DNA from: Brachybacterium aquaticum
GTDB taxonomy: Bacteria; Actinomycetota; Actinomycetes; Actinomycetales; Dermabacteraceae
Length of the DNA stretch: 64,000 bases
Assembly (NCBI RefSeq): GCF_014204755.1
Contig: NZ_JACHLZ010000001.1
Coordinates: 620,001 to 684,000, forward strand
Reading direction: 5' to 3'
Shown: positions 41,425-51,385 of the stretch, in pieces
How positions within the stretch are numbered: position 1 is the first letter of the stretch
How the letters are laid out: each line of letters begins with the position of its first letter
Translations under genes and position numbers: made by a program
The notes under the pieces: generated by a model
Told to the model about the DNA's origin: nothing
The model's input: the letters and a program-made list of their open reading frames with translations, nothing else
Database searches by the model: none

Positions 41425-41502
41425 GGCAACTGTTGTTGCCAGCGGTTGCAATCGGCCGTCACACCGCCGCATCTGTATACCGATGAGTAAAACGACTCTC
41501 AC
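41425..41502 (-). promoter_or_regulatory. promoter and LacI-like operators of the sugar operon
   Basis: On the minus strand, GTGAGA (41497-41502) and TATACA (41474-41479) are spaced 17 bp. Downstream of the expected start lie GGCAAC-TGTT-GTTGCC (41425-41440) and TTGCCAGCGGTTGCAA (41436-41451), the latter with outer TTGC/GCAA and central CG as in LacI-family sites. Placement after the promoter suits a repressor. No LacI gene is present in the window. The rest of the 41286-41672 spacer, including the GGCCGACGG copies at 41625-41670, shows no gene. Confidence 0.5.
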
Positions 41503-41672
41503 CTGGCATTCCGCGCGGAGGATCGCGGAGAGACCTGCGTCACCCGAGCGGCTGGTCCGTCGCGGAGGGGCTGCATTGCCGCGAGTTGCCATGGTTGCCA
41601 GGGTGATGGGCGCCTGCGGCGCGCCATCGGCCGACGGGCCCGCGCCTCATCACCGGCCGACGGACCCGCCCC

Positions 41673-43514
41673 TCACCACGGGATGTCGTCGGCGCTCTCC
41701 AGGAGGACCGGGCCGGCGGCCTGCGTCCGGGCGGCCCCGCTGTCGGAGCGCCCGTCGGCCGCGGGGGCGAAGGCGAGACCGGTGCGCTCCTCGAGGTCCG
41801 CCAGATCCACGATATAGGTCGAGAACGAGGAGAGGTCCAGCCGCTCGAGCCCCGTGAGGTCCTGGGCGAGCAGCAGGGCCTGGGCCCGCAGCTCCTCGCC
41901 GACGACGTAGTAGACGACCTTGAAGAACGCCCCGGGGATCTGCACGCCGCGGTACTCGCGGTCGTGCTCCGCCAGGATCGGCCCGCCCACCACGCTCGCG
42001 CGCAGCTGCTGCACCTCGACCTGCTCGAACAGGGAGTTCTCGACCTGCCCCCACACCCCGCCGCGGCCGGACTGGTTGTAGCGGGCCATCTGCGCAGCGA
42101 TGTTGGGGAAGAGGAAGGAGTCCTCGTTGGCGCGCCGTGCCTCCGCATCGGTGCCCCAGGTGAGATCCGCGCGGCGGGCGATGTGTCCGCGGTCGAGGTC
42201 GTTGCCGCGGTACAGGTCCTCCCCGACCTGCACCTCCTCGGGCAGGCGCGGGTCCAGCCGGAACCGCTGCCCGGCGCGGTCGATCCGGCGCAGGCGCCCG
42301 CCGTCGATGTTCCAGGCCACGAACCGGGCGAAGCGGCGCGAGGCCGACTGCACGAGGGAGAAGTGGGTGTAGGGGATCAGCACCTCCCCGTCGAGCCGGG
42401 CGGCGTCCTCCCGGTGCGCCTGCGACAGCTCCGGCGGGACGACGGGATGGAGGAGGAAGTCCGGGTCGCAGCCTCGCGCCGCTACCTCCTGCGCGGCGCG
42501 GGCCGCGGCGGTCGCGGGGGAGAGGGAGAACCCGAGCTTGTCCCGCAGGGAGGAGGCGTAGTTCGCCAGCGCCCGCTCACGGCCGTCGGGAGTGTCCGAG
42601 CCGGCGAAGTGGATCCCGCCGAGCACCGTCGAGGTGCGCCCGTTGCCGGACTTCAGCATCCACGCCGCGCCGGAGTCGCCCCCGTCGCTCAGCGAGTTCT
42701 GCTCGGCCTCGCGCCGCGGGTCCGGCGCGATCTCGAAGCCGCCGATGGAGCGCTCGCCGGCTCCGTCGCCGTAGTCCAGCGCCACCATCACGTGCACGCG
42801 GGAGACAACGCCATGGCTCACCGCCGTGGTCCGCCCCGACTTCACCACGCGGTCGCCGAGTTCGGGATCCGCGATCTCTTCGGGCACCACCTCCAGGGCG
42901 AGGATCGAGGGGTCGGCGCCCCGGTGCTCGAGGGAGGCGAGCGCGCCGTCGCCGGCGGCACCCAGGTGCGAGCGGAGCAGGCGGCCGACGACGTTGCGCG
43001 GATCGCCGGAGTTGTCGTCGTGGGTGCCGGGCTGCAGCACCTCGTCGCCGATGGCGCCTGCCGGTCCGTGCAGGACGTGCCAGTTCGAGAGCATCACCGG
43101 CTCCCCGCTGCGCAGGTCGTGCACGATCGCACCGAGGGTGCCGGCGGAGACGGTGGGGTGGGAGATGCTGAGCCCGGGACGCACCGGGTCCAGGCGCTCG
43201 GTGCGCTCGTCCGACGCCGCCTCGGGCACCACCCGGTGGGCCGGGACGAAGGAGCGCTCGACGACGTCGGTGGGGACGGTGACGGTCTGGATCCGCAGCT
43301 TCTCGGGAAGGGCGCGGGTCGCGGCCGCCTCGAGCGCGGCGGGGGCGAGCTTCTCCCGGACCGTGAACTGGATGCACACCTCTCCGGTGGGCTCTCCGCC
43401 GGTCTCCTTGATCCCGACGCCCACGGACGTGACGTTGGGGTCCGCCAGGTGCAACCGCCCCCAGCGGCGGACCCAGTCCCGCATCGTCGCGATGTCCGTC
43501 CGCTCCTCCGCCAT
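41673..43514 (-). CDS. trypsin-like serine protease fused to a DNA/RNA non-specific endonuclease
   Basis: A 613-residue fusion without signal peptide. Residues 1-330 form a trypsin-like peptidase with candidate triad H146 (MLSNWHVLHG), D189 (AAGDGALASL) and S281 in GGDSGAAW; the N-terminal 100 residues look like the DUF-type lead-in seen in such proteases. Residues 375-560 are a NUC (Serratia/EndoG-like) nuclease: YRGNDLDRGHIARRADLTW with D441-RG-H444 as the catalytic His, then FLFPNIAAQMARYNQ and the Mg2+-binding Asn. Start ATG at 43514. It is monocistronic. Such fusions suggest an effector activated by self-cleavage, but this is inference. Confidence 0.85.
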   Translation of the reverse strand: MAEERTDIATMRDWVRRWGRLHLADPNVTSVGVGIKETGGEPTGEVCIQFTVREKLAPAALEAAATRALPEKLRIQTVTVPTDVVERSFVPAHRVVPEAASDERTERLDPVRPGLSISHPTVSAGTLGAIVHDLRSGEPVMLSNWHVLHGPAGAIGDEVLQPGTHDDNSGDPRNVVGRLLRSHLGAAGDGALASLEHRGADPSILALEVVPEEIADPELGDRVVKSGRTTAVSHGVVSRVHVMVALDYGDGAGERSIGGFEIAPDPRREAEQNSLSDGGDSGAAWMLKSGNGRTSTVLGGIHFAGSDTPDGRERALANYASSLRDKLGFSLSPATAAARAAQEVAARGCDPDFLLHPVVPPELSQAHREDAARLDGEVLIPYTHFSLVQSASRRFARFVAWNIDGGRLRRIDRAGQRFRLDPRLPEEVQVGEDLYRGNDLDRGHIARRADLTWGTDAEARRANEDSFLFPNIAAQMARYNQSGRGGVWGQVENSLFEQVEVQQLRASVVGGPILAEHDREYRGVQIPGAFFKVVYYVVGEELRAQALLLAQDLTGLERLDLSSFSTYIVDLADLEERTGLAFAPAADGRSDSGAARTQAAGPVLLESADDIPW

Positions 43515-43636
43515 CCCATCTCCCCCTGAGCTCGCAGCCGTGGTGCTCGCAGTCGTGATGCATGCACCTGTGCCGGTGCCGTGCGGTCATCCGGCACGAC
43601 CAGTGTGGCCCTCGGGGATGACAGGCGGACGGCCCT

Positions 43637-43672
43637 CAGGTGACGGGACAGGTGACGGAACAGGTGGCGGTG
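43637..43672. repeat. three 12-bp direct repeats
   Basis: CAGGTGACGGGA, CAGGTGACGGAA and CAGGTGGCGGTG follow each other at 43637, 43649 and 43661 in the 265-bp spacer between the Rpf gene and the protease-nuclease gene. They are upstream of the latter. Possible protein-binding iterons, but nothing firm. Confidence 0.6.
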
Positions 43673-43689
43673 AAGGAGCAGGACGTCGA

Positions 43690-43723
43690 ACGGCCGGGTC
43701 ACCCGCAGGGGTGACCCGGCCGT
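43690..43723 (-). terminator. strong hairpin after the Rpf gene
   Basis: ACGGCCGGGTCACC (43690-43703), loop CGCAGG, GGTGACCCGGCCGT (43710-43723): a perfect 14-bp stem 57 bp beyond the stop codon. Confidence 0.8.
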
Positions 43724-43779
43724 CCCGGGGCGATCTTCGCGGCCTCACGGTCCGTGGACCGTGCGGCGGACGCGAGGGA

Positions 43780-45140
<1,361 letters not shown>

Positions 45141-46043
45141 TCATCGCGGATCCAGGGCGGCGGCCGCCGCCTGCCGATGCTCCTCCTGACCGGTCTCCAG
45201 GGCGAAGAGGCCGTAGGCGAGCGGGGACGCGGAGTACATCTCCGCGCAGTGCTCGCCGATCCGTGGCCACGGCCTCCCTCCGGCCGCGGCATAGGACTCC
45301 AGCGTCGCCTCGAACGCCTCCGCTGGGGCGCTCGCCCGCTGGAACATCAGATCGCGGGCGGGGTCGCCCACGGCGGCGGTGGTCCAGTCCAGTACCGCGG
45401 AGATCTGCTCGCCCACGACCAGGGTGTGCCCCGGGTAGAGCTCACCATGGGTGAGAACGCTGTGGTCCGGCCAGTAGGAGTCCTCGCCGATCCAGGCCTC
45501 CCACCGCTCCCGCAGCGCCGGTGCGATCGTGAACCCCTCCGCGACGCGGCCGAGGTCGGTCCGCCACCCGTCGCGGACCTCCTCGGGGGAGCGGACCTCG
45601 ATCCCGGTCCGGGCCGCCTCCTCGGGATCCATGCCGTGGAGCCTGCCCACGAGGGTGCCGAGGGAGTCGGCGTAGGGGAGGGAGGACATGTCGATCGCCC
45701 ACTCGACCTCCCCGTCGGCGGAGACGGTGAGGCCGGGCTCCCCGGGCAGCAGGGGGTAGGCGATCAGATCCTCGGCGGTGATCCGCCAGTCGGGGACCCG
45801 CACGTCGAGGTGAGGTGCGAGGACGTTCAGCAGTCGGCCCTCGACCGCCGCGCGACCCATCACGTCGGGACGGCGGGGGATGCGCAGCACCCAGTCGGCG
45901 CCCTCCGCGTCCCGGCCGAAGGCGACGCGGAAATCGAGGCCGACCTCCTCGGTGCGCACGCTCGCGGGGTCCAGGGCCAGTCCGTGCGACGCGGCGAGGT
46001 GCAGGAGGGACTCGAGGTCGGCGGGGGAGGGGTCCATCGGCAT
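45141..46043 (-). CDS. mphH: macrolide 2'-phosphotransferase, Mph(H)-like
   Basis: The 300-residue kinase shows the macrolide phosphotransferase layout: an N-terminal lobe with DWVLRIPRRPDVMGRAAVEG, hinge DLIAYPLLPGEPG, the catalytic loop SVLTHGELYPGHTLVVGEQI with Glu next to the usual His/Asp position, and the metal site AVLDWTTAAVGDPARDLMF. It phosphorylates the desosamine 2'-hydroxyl of macrolides using GTP in the cytoplasm. Mph(H) is known from Brachybacterium faecium, which fits this genome type. CACACT lies 6 bp before the ATG at 46043, suggesting a leaderless transcript. The specific macrolide range is not predictable. Confidence 0.85.
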   Translation of the reverse strand: MPMDPSPADLESLLHLAASHGLALDPASVRTEEVGLDFRVAFGRDAEGADWVLRIPRRPDVMGRAAVEGRLLNVLAPHLDVRVPDWRITAEDLIAYPLLPGEPGLTVSADGEVEWAIDMSSLPYADSLGTLVGRLHGMDPEEAARTGIEVRSPEEVRDGWRTDLGRVAEGFTIAPALRERWEAWIGEDSYWPDHSVLTHGELYPGHTLVVGEQISAVLDWTTAAVGDPARDLMFQRASAPAEAFEATLESYAAAGGRPWPRIGEHCAEMYSASPLAYGLFALETGQEEHRQAAAAALDPR

Positions 46044-46158
46044 CGCCCCAGTGTGGCCGATGCCCACGGTGCGCGGCCAGAGATTTCCCACTGCGAGGCC
46101 AGCGTCCTCCCGCTGCATGGCCAGGGCCTCCCGCGGCACGGCGCGTAGGATCGCGGCC

Positions 46159-46887
46159 ATGCGAGGGAGCATCCGCAAGGAGTCGGACGGCACCAGCGGC
46201 GCAGACGGTGCCGCGGTCAGCACCTCGCGCCCGTCCCTCGCCCTGTTCGCCCTGCTCGGCACGGTGCCCGCGCTCGTGCACCTCGCCGCCCAGGCACTGC
46301 GCGCCCAGGGCACCGCGGACCTCACCCAGGTGCTGCTCATGCCGGCGCTCGCCGCGGTGCTGTGGACAGCGACCCGCGCCCCGCGCCCGCGCCTGGTGCG
46401 CCTGGCCCTGCTCGCCCTCTCCCTGTCCTGGGCGGGGGACACCCTGCCGCGCTTCGTCGATGGCCAGGCCCAGTTCCTCGCCATGCTCGGCAGCTTCCTG
46501 CTCGCGCAGCTGGTCTACGCCCTCGCCTTCCTCCCGCGGTGGCGCCGCTCCGTGCTGACCCGCCCGCCGCGGATGCTGCCCTATGTCGCAGCGGTGGTGG
46601 TGATCGTGGGTCTGTGCGCCCCGGCGGCCAGCGCGCTGCTGCCGGCGGTGATCGTGTACGCCCTGGCGATCTGTGCGATGGCAGTGCTGGCGACGGGCCT
46701 CGGTCGCCTCGGAGCGGTCGGGGGTGCGGTGTTCGTCGTCTCCGACGCGCTCATCGCCCTGAACACCTTCGAGGTGCTGGCCCTTCCCGCCCACAGCGTG
46801 TGGGTGATGGCCACCTACATCGCGGCGCAGGTGCTGCTGGTGCTCGCCGTGATCCGGGACGCGGAGCGGCCCGCCGCTCCCCGGTGA
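46159..46887 (+). CDS. YhhN/TMEM86 family membrane protein (lysoplasmalogenase-like)
   Basis: The 242-residue protein has seven or eight membrane helices (for example SLALFALLGTVPALVHLAAQ, YALAFLPRW and AIVIYALAIC-like segments) and the YhhN signature SLSWAGDTLPRFVDG plus VSDALIALNTFEV. YhhN/TMEM86 proteins hydrolyse the vinyl-ether bond of lysoplasmalogens in eukaryotes; the bacterial role is uncertain. TAGGAT (46146-46151) lies 7 bp before the ATG with no ribosome site: a leaderless pattern. It diverges from mphH. Two 15-bp repeats (GAGCCGTGGGGAGC) at 46924-46953 follow. Confidence 0.82.
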   Translation: MRGSIRKESDGTSGADGAAVSTSRPSLALFALLGTVPALVHLAAQALRAQGTADLTQVLLMPALAAVLWTATRAPRPRLVRLALLALSLSWAGDTLPRFVDGQAQFLAMLGSFLLAQLVYALAFLPRWRRSVLTRPPRMLPYVAAVVVIVGLCAPAASALLPAVIVYALAICAMAVLATGLGRLGAVGGAVFVVSDALIALNTFEVLALPAHSVWVMATYIAAQVLLVLAVIRDAERPAAPR

Positions 46888-46959
46888 GCCGAGGGGCGAC
46901 GGGCCGCTTCGCGGTGAACTGCTGAGCCGTGGGGAGCAGAGCCGTGGGGAGCGGGCCGG

Positions 46960-48351
46960 TCAGGACTGCTTCGCGGCCTCGTACTCCTCGCGATGGCGCT
47001 CGCGCTCGCGGCGCTTGGCCTCCTTCTTCTCGCGCAGCTCCCGCTCCTCGGCGACGGTGACGACGTTGCCGCTGGGGTCGGTGGCGACGGTCCCGTCCTC
47101 ACGGGTGACGATCAGGCCGTCCGGCTGCTCGTCGGAGCGCTCGCCGCGCTCGTTGTGGGAGGTGCGCAGGTCGTGGATGCGATGGGCGTCGGCGAGGAGC
47201 TCTCGCACGTTCTTCTCCGCGACGACCATGTCCTCGTACTTCGCGGGCAGGCTGTCCACGATCTTCTCGTGGGCGAGCATCTGCTCGTACATCGCGTCGC
47301 GCTTCTGCTCGAAGGACGCGTAGGTCATCTCGATGTACGCCTGCGCCTCGCGATGGGCGTTGTTCACGGCCGCCTGGGCCCGGCCCTTGGGGGAGAGCAG
47401 CGAGGCGACGATGGTGACGACGAGGACGCCGAGGATGACGGTCAGGGAGAAGCCGGTGGTGATCTCGGGGATCGCGTGGACCGCCTCGCCGCCGTTGATG
47501 AAGGGCAGCTCGTTCTCGTGCAGGGCGTGGACGACGAGCTTCACGCCGATGAAGGCGAGGATGATCGACAGGCCCCAGGAGAGGTACACGAGGCGGTCCA
47601 GCAGGCCGTCGATGAGGAAGTACAGCTGGCGCAGGCCCAGCAGCGAGAACACGGTCGCAGTGAAGACGATGTAGGTGTTCTGGGTGAGGCCGAAGATCGC
47701 GGGGATCGAGTCCAGGGCGAAGATGATGTCGGTCGCGCCGATGGCGATCATGACCAGCAGCATCGGGGTGAGGACGCGCTTGCCGTTCTCGATGGTGAAG
47801 AACTTGTCGCCGTCGTACTCGTCGGTGGCGGGCAGGACCTTCTTCACCAGGCGGACGAAGATGCCGTCCTTCTGCTCCTCCTCGTCCTCGCCCTTGATCT
47901 CCTCGACGATCATCTTGAGCGCGGTGAACAGGAGGATCGCGCCGAAGAGGTAGAAGACCCACGAGAAGGCGTCGATCGCGGCGGCGCCGATGGCGATCAT
48001 GCCCGAGCGGGCGATGATCGCGAAGGTGATGCCGAACAACAGCACCTTCTGCTGGTCCTCACGGGGCACCGCGAAGCTCGAGATGATGATGAGGAAGACG
48101 AAGAGGTTGTCGACCGAGAGCGCCTTCTCGGTGACGTACCCGGCGAAGTACTCGGTGCCCATGTCCACGCCGCCGAAGATCAGCACGAGCACGCCGAACA
48201 GCAGGGCGATGCCCACGTAGATCGCGGACCAGACGGCCGCTTCGCGCAGCGTGGGGACGTGGGCCTTGCGCACGTGGAAGATGTAGTCGAAGGCGAGGAG
48301 CCCGATCACCACGATGATGGTGACGGCCCAGATCAAGGGGGAGACGGTCAT
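46960..48351 (-). CDS. TerC family membrane protein (manganese exporter type)
   Basis: The 463-residue protein has nine predicted helices and the TerC signature: FAGYVTEKALSVDNLFVFLI, MLLVMIAIGATDIIFALDSI with the paired acidic D/E metal residues, and YLIDGLL near helix 7. TerC proteins move metal ions, and several are Mn2+ exporters. A C-terminal, highly charged cytoplasmic tail (about 340-463) ends in KEAKRRERERHREEYEAAK. It lies behind a yybP-ykoY manganese riboswitch, which supports Mn2+ export. The start at 48351 has only a weak ribosome site (GGAAAG). Confidence 0.9.
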   Translation of the reverse strand: MTVSPLIWAVTIIVVIGLLAFDYIFHVRKAHVPTLREAAVWSAIYVGIALLFGVLVLIFGGVDMGTEYFAGYVTEKALSVDNLFVFLIIISSFAVPREDQQKVLLFGITFAIIARSGMIAIGAAAIDAFSWVFYLFGAILLFTALKMIVEEIKGEDEEEQKDGIFVRLVKKVLPATDEYDGDKFFTIENGKRVLTPMLLVMIAIGATDIIFALDSIPAIFGLTQNTYIVFTATVFSLLGLRQLYFLIDGLLDRLVYLSWGLSIILAFIGVKLVVHALHENELPFINGGEAVHAIPEITTGFSLTVILGVLVVTIVASLLSPKGRAQAAVNNAHREAQAYIEMTYASFEQKRDAMYEQMLAHEKIVDSLPAKYEDMVVAEKNVRELLADAHRIHDLRTSHNERGERSDEQPDGLIVTREDGTVATDPSGNVVTVAEERELREKKEAKRRERERHREEYEAAKQS

Positions 48352-48484
48352 GGATCTGCTTTCCGGGTCGGGTGAGGCTGACCCGGGTCTCTCCACCCGT
48401 CGATCTGCTCGACGGGCCGCTGCGCCCGGGGGCCCATCGATGGTCCCCGTGCTGACGTGCGCAGCGTGGCGGATACTCCCCCGT
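48352..48484 (-). ncRNA. yybP-ykoY manganese riboswitch
   Basis: Read on the minus strand, GGGGAGTA (48474-48481) opens the aptamer and GAGAGACC (48386-48393) closes it, with GTCAGCAC about 48450-48457 between them; these are the conserved cores of the yybP-ykoY family, which binds Mn2+. Just downstream a CCGGGTC (48363-48369)/GACCCGG (48380-48386) hairpin overlaps the end of the aptamer stem and may form the expression platform, near the weak ribosome site of the terC gene. The fold itself was not computed. Confidence 0.82.
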
Positions 48485-48553
48485 TGCCGTGCGGGAGTCT
48501 ACCCGGACCTTCCTGGGCGCCGGTAGGGCATCCCCTGGGGGATGCGGGGAGAG

Positions 48554-48964
48554 TCACGTCCCGCCGCCGGCGGCCCGGGCGGGGGACTGGCCGAGCAGCC
48601 AGGAGAACAGCAGGAACGAGCCGCACCCGGCGATGCTGACGATCACCGCGAGCGCCACGGCCTGCAGGCCCGTGAGCGTGAACGCGGTGGAGATGAAGGC
48701 GGGTCCGGAGGCGAGTCCCACCGAGGCGAGGAATAGCATCAGCCCGAACTTGCGCAGGGTGAAGTTGGCCTGACGGGGCAGCTGCCAGGCGGTCACGCCG
48801 GTGCGTCGCACGGCGCCGAGCACCAAGCCGACCCGCAGCGCGCCGGCCGCTCCGAACCTCAGCGGTCCGAAGGGGATGGCGCCGAACGCGGCACCGGCCG
48901 CGATGACGAGGAACAGGGTCAGCAGGAGGTTGTCGGCCAGGAGCTGGGCGAGGGCGTCGATCAC
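48554..48964 (-). pseudogene. AspT/YidE-type transporter collapsed to 136 residues
   Basis: The frame begins with the first membrane helix of AspT/YidE/YbjL antiporters (DNLLLTLFLVIAAGAAFGAI, FGPLRFGAAGALRVGLVLG) and then, in the middle of the family's repeated GLVLGA...TLPxQANLTLRKFG segment, switches to the second half (WQLPRQANFTLRKFGLMLFL, GQSPARAAGGGT). The full family is around 530 residues. It looks as if recombination between the two homologous halves removed the centre. GTG start at 48964 has TAGGCT 6 bp upstream (leaderless). It lies just upstream of the Mn riboswitch; no function is expected. Confidence 0.65.
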
Positions 48965-49052
48965 GCTCGGAGCCTAACGGCCTGCTCCACGCCTCACGCG
49001 GGGTGCGGGCACATGTGAGAGACAAGACCCAGGATCTGTCTCATCGAGCCCC

Positions 49053-50159
49053 TCACTCCCGGCGCGCATCCCCCGACATCGATCCGATCGAGTTCGAGGG
49101 GGTGGTGCCGTCGCGCCAGCGCAGGAGCGCGCCGACGCCCTCGGGGATCCCGCCCGTGTCCTCCTGGAGGGCGGAGACGGCCGCGTCGGTCGCGAGCGCC
49201 GTGCGCAGCATTTCCTCGATACCGGCCGGTTCGTGGCCGCTGACGAACACGAGCTCCTCGACCTGGCCGCGGGCGAGGGCCTGGGCGACCTCCGCCGCCC
49301 CGGCCACGGAGGCGCCGTCGCGCGCCTGGCTCTCGCGGAAGCGGGTCGCGAGCTCGTGCTGGCGCTGCGCGGTCAAATCGGCGACCGCACGGCTGAGCGC
49401 CTCGCGGAACGGACCGCGGTCCAGAGCCGTGCCCCGCGCGGCGCCCGGCACTTCGAGCAGCCGCGCTCGCGTCTCCCGTCCGAGAGCCTCCTTGAGCAGA
49501 CCGATCGCGCGCACGTCCCCGGAGACCATCACCATGTCGAGGTGCTGCTCGCGCAGCACCTTCTCGACCGCGGCGGCGACCGCGTCGGCATTGCGCTCCC
49601 AGGAGTCCTCGACGCGGGCCTCGAAGTTGTCGGCCCGCCAGCCGTGCTGGACGCCTCCGCTGCGGGAGCCCTTGTGCAGATCGTCGTGCCCGCCCTCGAT
49701 GCGGGTGTCCGCATCCTCGCCGTTCGGGGCGCCGGTGAGGGAGGGGTTCGAGGGGGCGCGCAGGTGCAGATCGGCGCCGGCGCGGTCCACCACGATCAGC
49801 AGGCGGGAGATCGCGAAGGGGGTCAGTCGCAGCAGCGGCAGCAGCTGGGCGAACTCTCCGCGGTGCACGGACTCCGCCAGCGGCGGCACCGGCAGCACCC
49901 GGTCCAGCAGGATCTCGGAGTCGGTGGCGAACAGGGAGCGCCCGTGGCGGCCGCCGAGCGGCGAGGGAGCCAGCACGCTCTCCTGGATCTCCTCGAGCAT
50001 GGGTTGCGGGGTCCCGTCGGCCGCGAGCTGGGAGCGCAGCCGGGCCCATCGCGCCTCCAGCTCCCCGGCCGACTGGGGATCCGTGCGCGTGGTGTCCAGG
50101 TGGACCGAGACGAGGGGGCCGGGATGGTCGACGACGGGAGCGAGCCAGGGAAGCTTCAC
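49053..50159 (-). CDS. Vms1/baeRF2-like release-factor-type hydrolase (Rv2629-like)
   Basis: The 368-residue cytosolic protein has the RF1-like fold of the Vms1/baeRF group. It shows the N-terminal VDHPGPLVSVHLDTTRTD, a central LLPLLRLTPFAISRLLIVVD, HRGEFAQL, and DMVMVSGDVRAIGLLKEALG ... ELVFVSGHEPAGIEEMLRTA in the C-terminal half. Vms1-type proteins cleave peptidyl-tRNA on stalled ribosomes; the actinobacterial member Rv2629 is linked to translation stress. No GGQ is present. GTG start at 50159 with GGAGG 6 bp ahead. The precise substrate is not known. Confidence 0.75.
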   Translation of the reverse strand: MKLPWLAPVVDHPGPLVSVHLDTTRTDPQSAGELEARWARLRSQLAADGTPQPMLEEIQESVLAPSPLGGRHGRSLFATDSEILLDRVLPVPPLAESVHRGEFAQLLPLLRLTPFAISRLLIVVDRAGADLHLRAPSNPSLTGAPNGEDADTRIEGGHDDLHKGSRSGGVQHGWRADNFEARVEDSWERNADAVAAAVEKVLREQHLDMVMVSGDVRAIGLLKEALGRETRARLLEVPGAARGTALDRGPFREALSRAVADLTAQRQHELATRFRESQARDGASVAGAAEVAQALARGQVEELVFVSGHEPAGIEEMLRTALATDAAVSALQEDTGGIPEGVGALLRWRDGTTPSNSIGSMSGDARRE

Positions 50160-50258
50160 GGAGGACCTCCGATGTGGGTCAGAGGCGGGGCGGACGGGCG
50201 ACCGTGCCCGGAGCCGCGACCCGCTGCGGGTCCGGTCAACCCTGGCACGTGAGAGGGG

Positions 50259-51236
50259 TCACCGCAAGGAGGATCCCGCCCCCGCGAGGAGGGCGCCGTC
50301 CGCCGCCCCCGCCCCAGACTCCTCCGCGGCGAGCAGCCCGCCGAGGTAGCGGGCGATCCGCCGGGCCGCGGGCACCTCGAGGGCGTTCTCGACGTCGGGG
50401 TTGTAGTTGGTGTTGGTGTTGATGTCGTAGGTGACGGTGCGGCCGTCGGAAGTGGTCATGAACTCGATCCCGGCGATCTCGATGCCGAGCTCGTCCAGCA
50501 GTGCCGCGTAGCGGCGGATCAGCGGATCCTCGGCGGTGATCTCCTCGCGCACACGGAACATCGGCTCGGCCGACGGGAGTGCGCAGGCCTCCGCGGGGCA
50601 CAGCTCGAAGCCGCCCTGCGAGGTGTCCACCCGCACCGCATAGACGAACTGCCCGCCCACGAACTCGGCGCGGGTGATCGCGGTCTCCGTGGGGACCAGC
50701 AGCTCCTGCAGGAGGGTGATCCCGTCGGCCGCGTCCTCGAACTCGTCGCTCGCCACGTGCGCGGCGAAGGAGGCGTGATCCTCGAAGCGGCGCACACCGA
50801 GGCCCTTGCCGCCCTGGTTGTGCTTGGTGAGGAACGGGGTGGGCAGGTCGCGGGCCGCCTCGACGAGGCCCTCGCGGCCGATGACGGCGCGGGTGCGCGG
50901 CACGTCGAAGCCGGCGCGGCGCAGCGCGGCGTGCTGGAGGACCTTGGAGACCTCGAGGTCGGGGACGGCGCCGCCGTTGACGACCCGGCGCCCCCACGAG
51001 GCGGCCCAGGCGGTGAGCGAGCGGGCGGCGTCCTTCGCGAGCGAGGCGCCGCGGGTGTGGGAGGAGGCGCTGAGCCGGGACCAGAACACGCCCGTGGGCG
51101 GCTCCTCGTCGAGGTCGAGGGTGCCCTGGCCGAGGTGCCACTCCACGAGCGGCACGCCCTCGGCCTCGAAGGCGGCGCGGAAGGGCGGGAGCCAGTCGGG
51201 GTTGTCGTGCAGGACGTGCACAGCAGCAGGCATCAT
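50259..51236 (-). CDS. ATP-grasp domain protein, RimK-like
   Basis: The 325-residue protein has RimK/ATP-grasp features: an N-terminal domain with FWSRLSASSHTRGASLAKDA, KVLQHAALRRAGFDVPRTRA, the ATP loop PFLTKHNQGGKGLGVRRFED, and the Mg2+ block FMTTSDGRTVTYDINTNTNY with the D-x-N-x-N-x-N signature. It would ligate amino acids or other acids to a carrier or metabolite. The start ATG at 51236 (another at 51233) follows AGGAG. It is monocistronic; the substrate is unknown. Confidence 0.78.
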   Translation of the reverse strand: MMPAAVHVLHDNPDWLPPFRAAFEAEGVPLVEWHLGQGTLDLDEEPPTGVFWSRLSASSHTRGASLAKDAARSLTAWAASWGRRVVNGGAVPDLEVSKVLQHAALRRAGFDVPRTRAVIGREGLVEAARDLPTPFLTKHNQGGKGLGVRRFEDHASFAAHVASDEFEDAADGITLLQELLVPTETAITRAEFVGGQFVYAVRVDTSQGGFELCPAEACALPSAEPMFRVREEITAEDPLIRRYAALLDELGIEIAGIEFMTTSDGRTVTYDINTNTNYNPDVENALEVPAARRIARYLGGLLAAEESGAGAADGALLAGAGSSLR

Positions 51237-51385
51237 CGTCTCCTGGGAGGGGTCAAAGTTCTCCTTCAGGGTAGACGAGTTCCTCCACGCACGACAGCGC
51301 GGCCGCCCCCGATGTGACGGGGACGGCCGCGAGGCGAGCGGAGCAGGCGGGCCGGCCCGGCTCGGGCGGGCGGGCCGTCGCGGGC

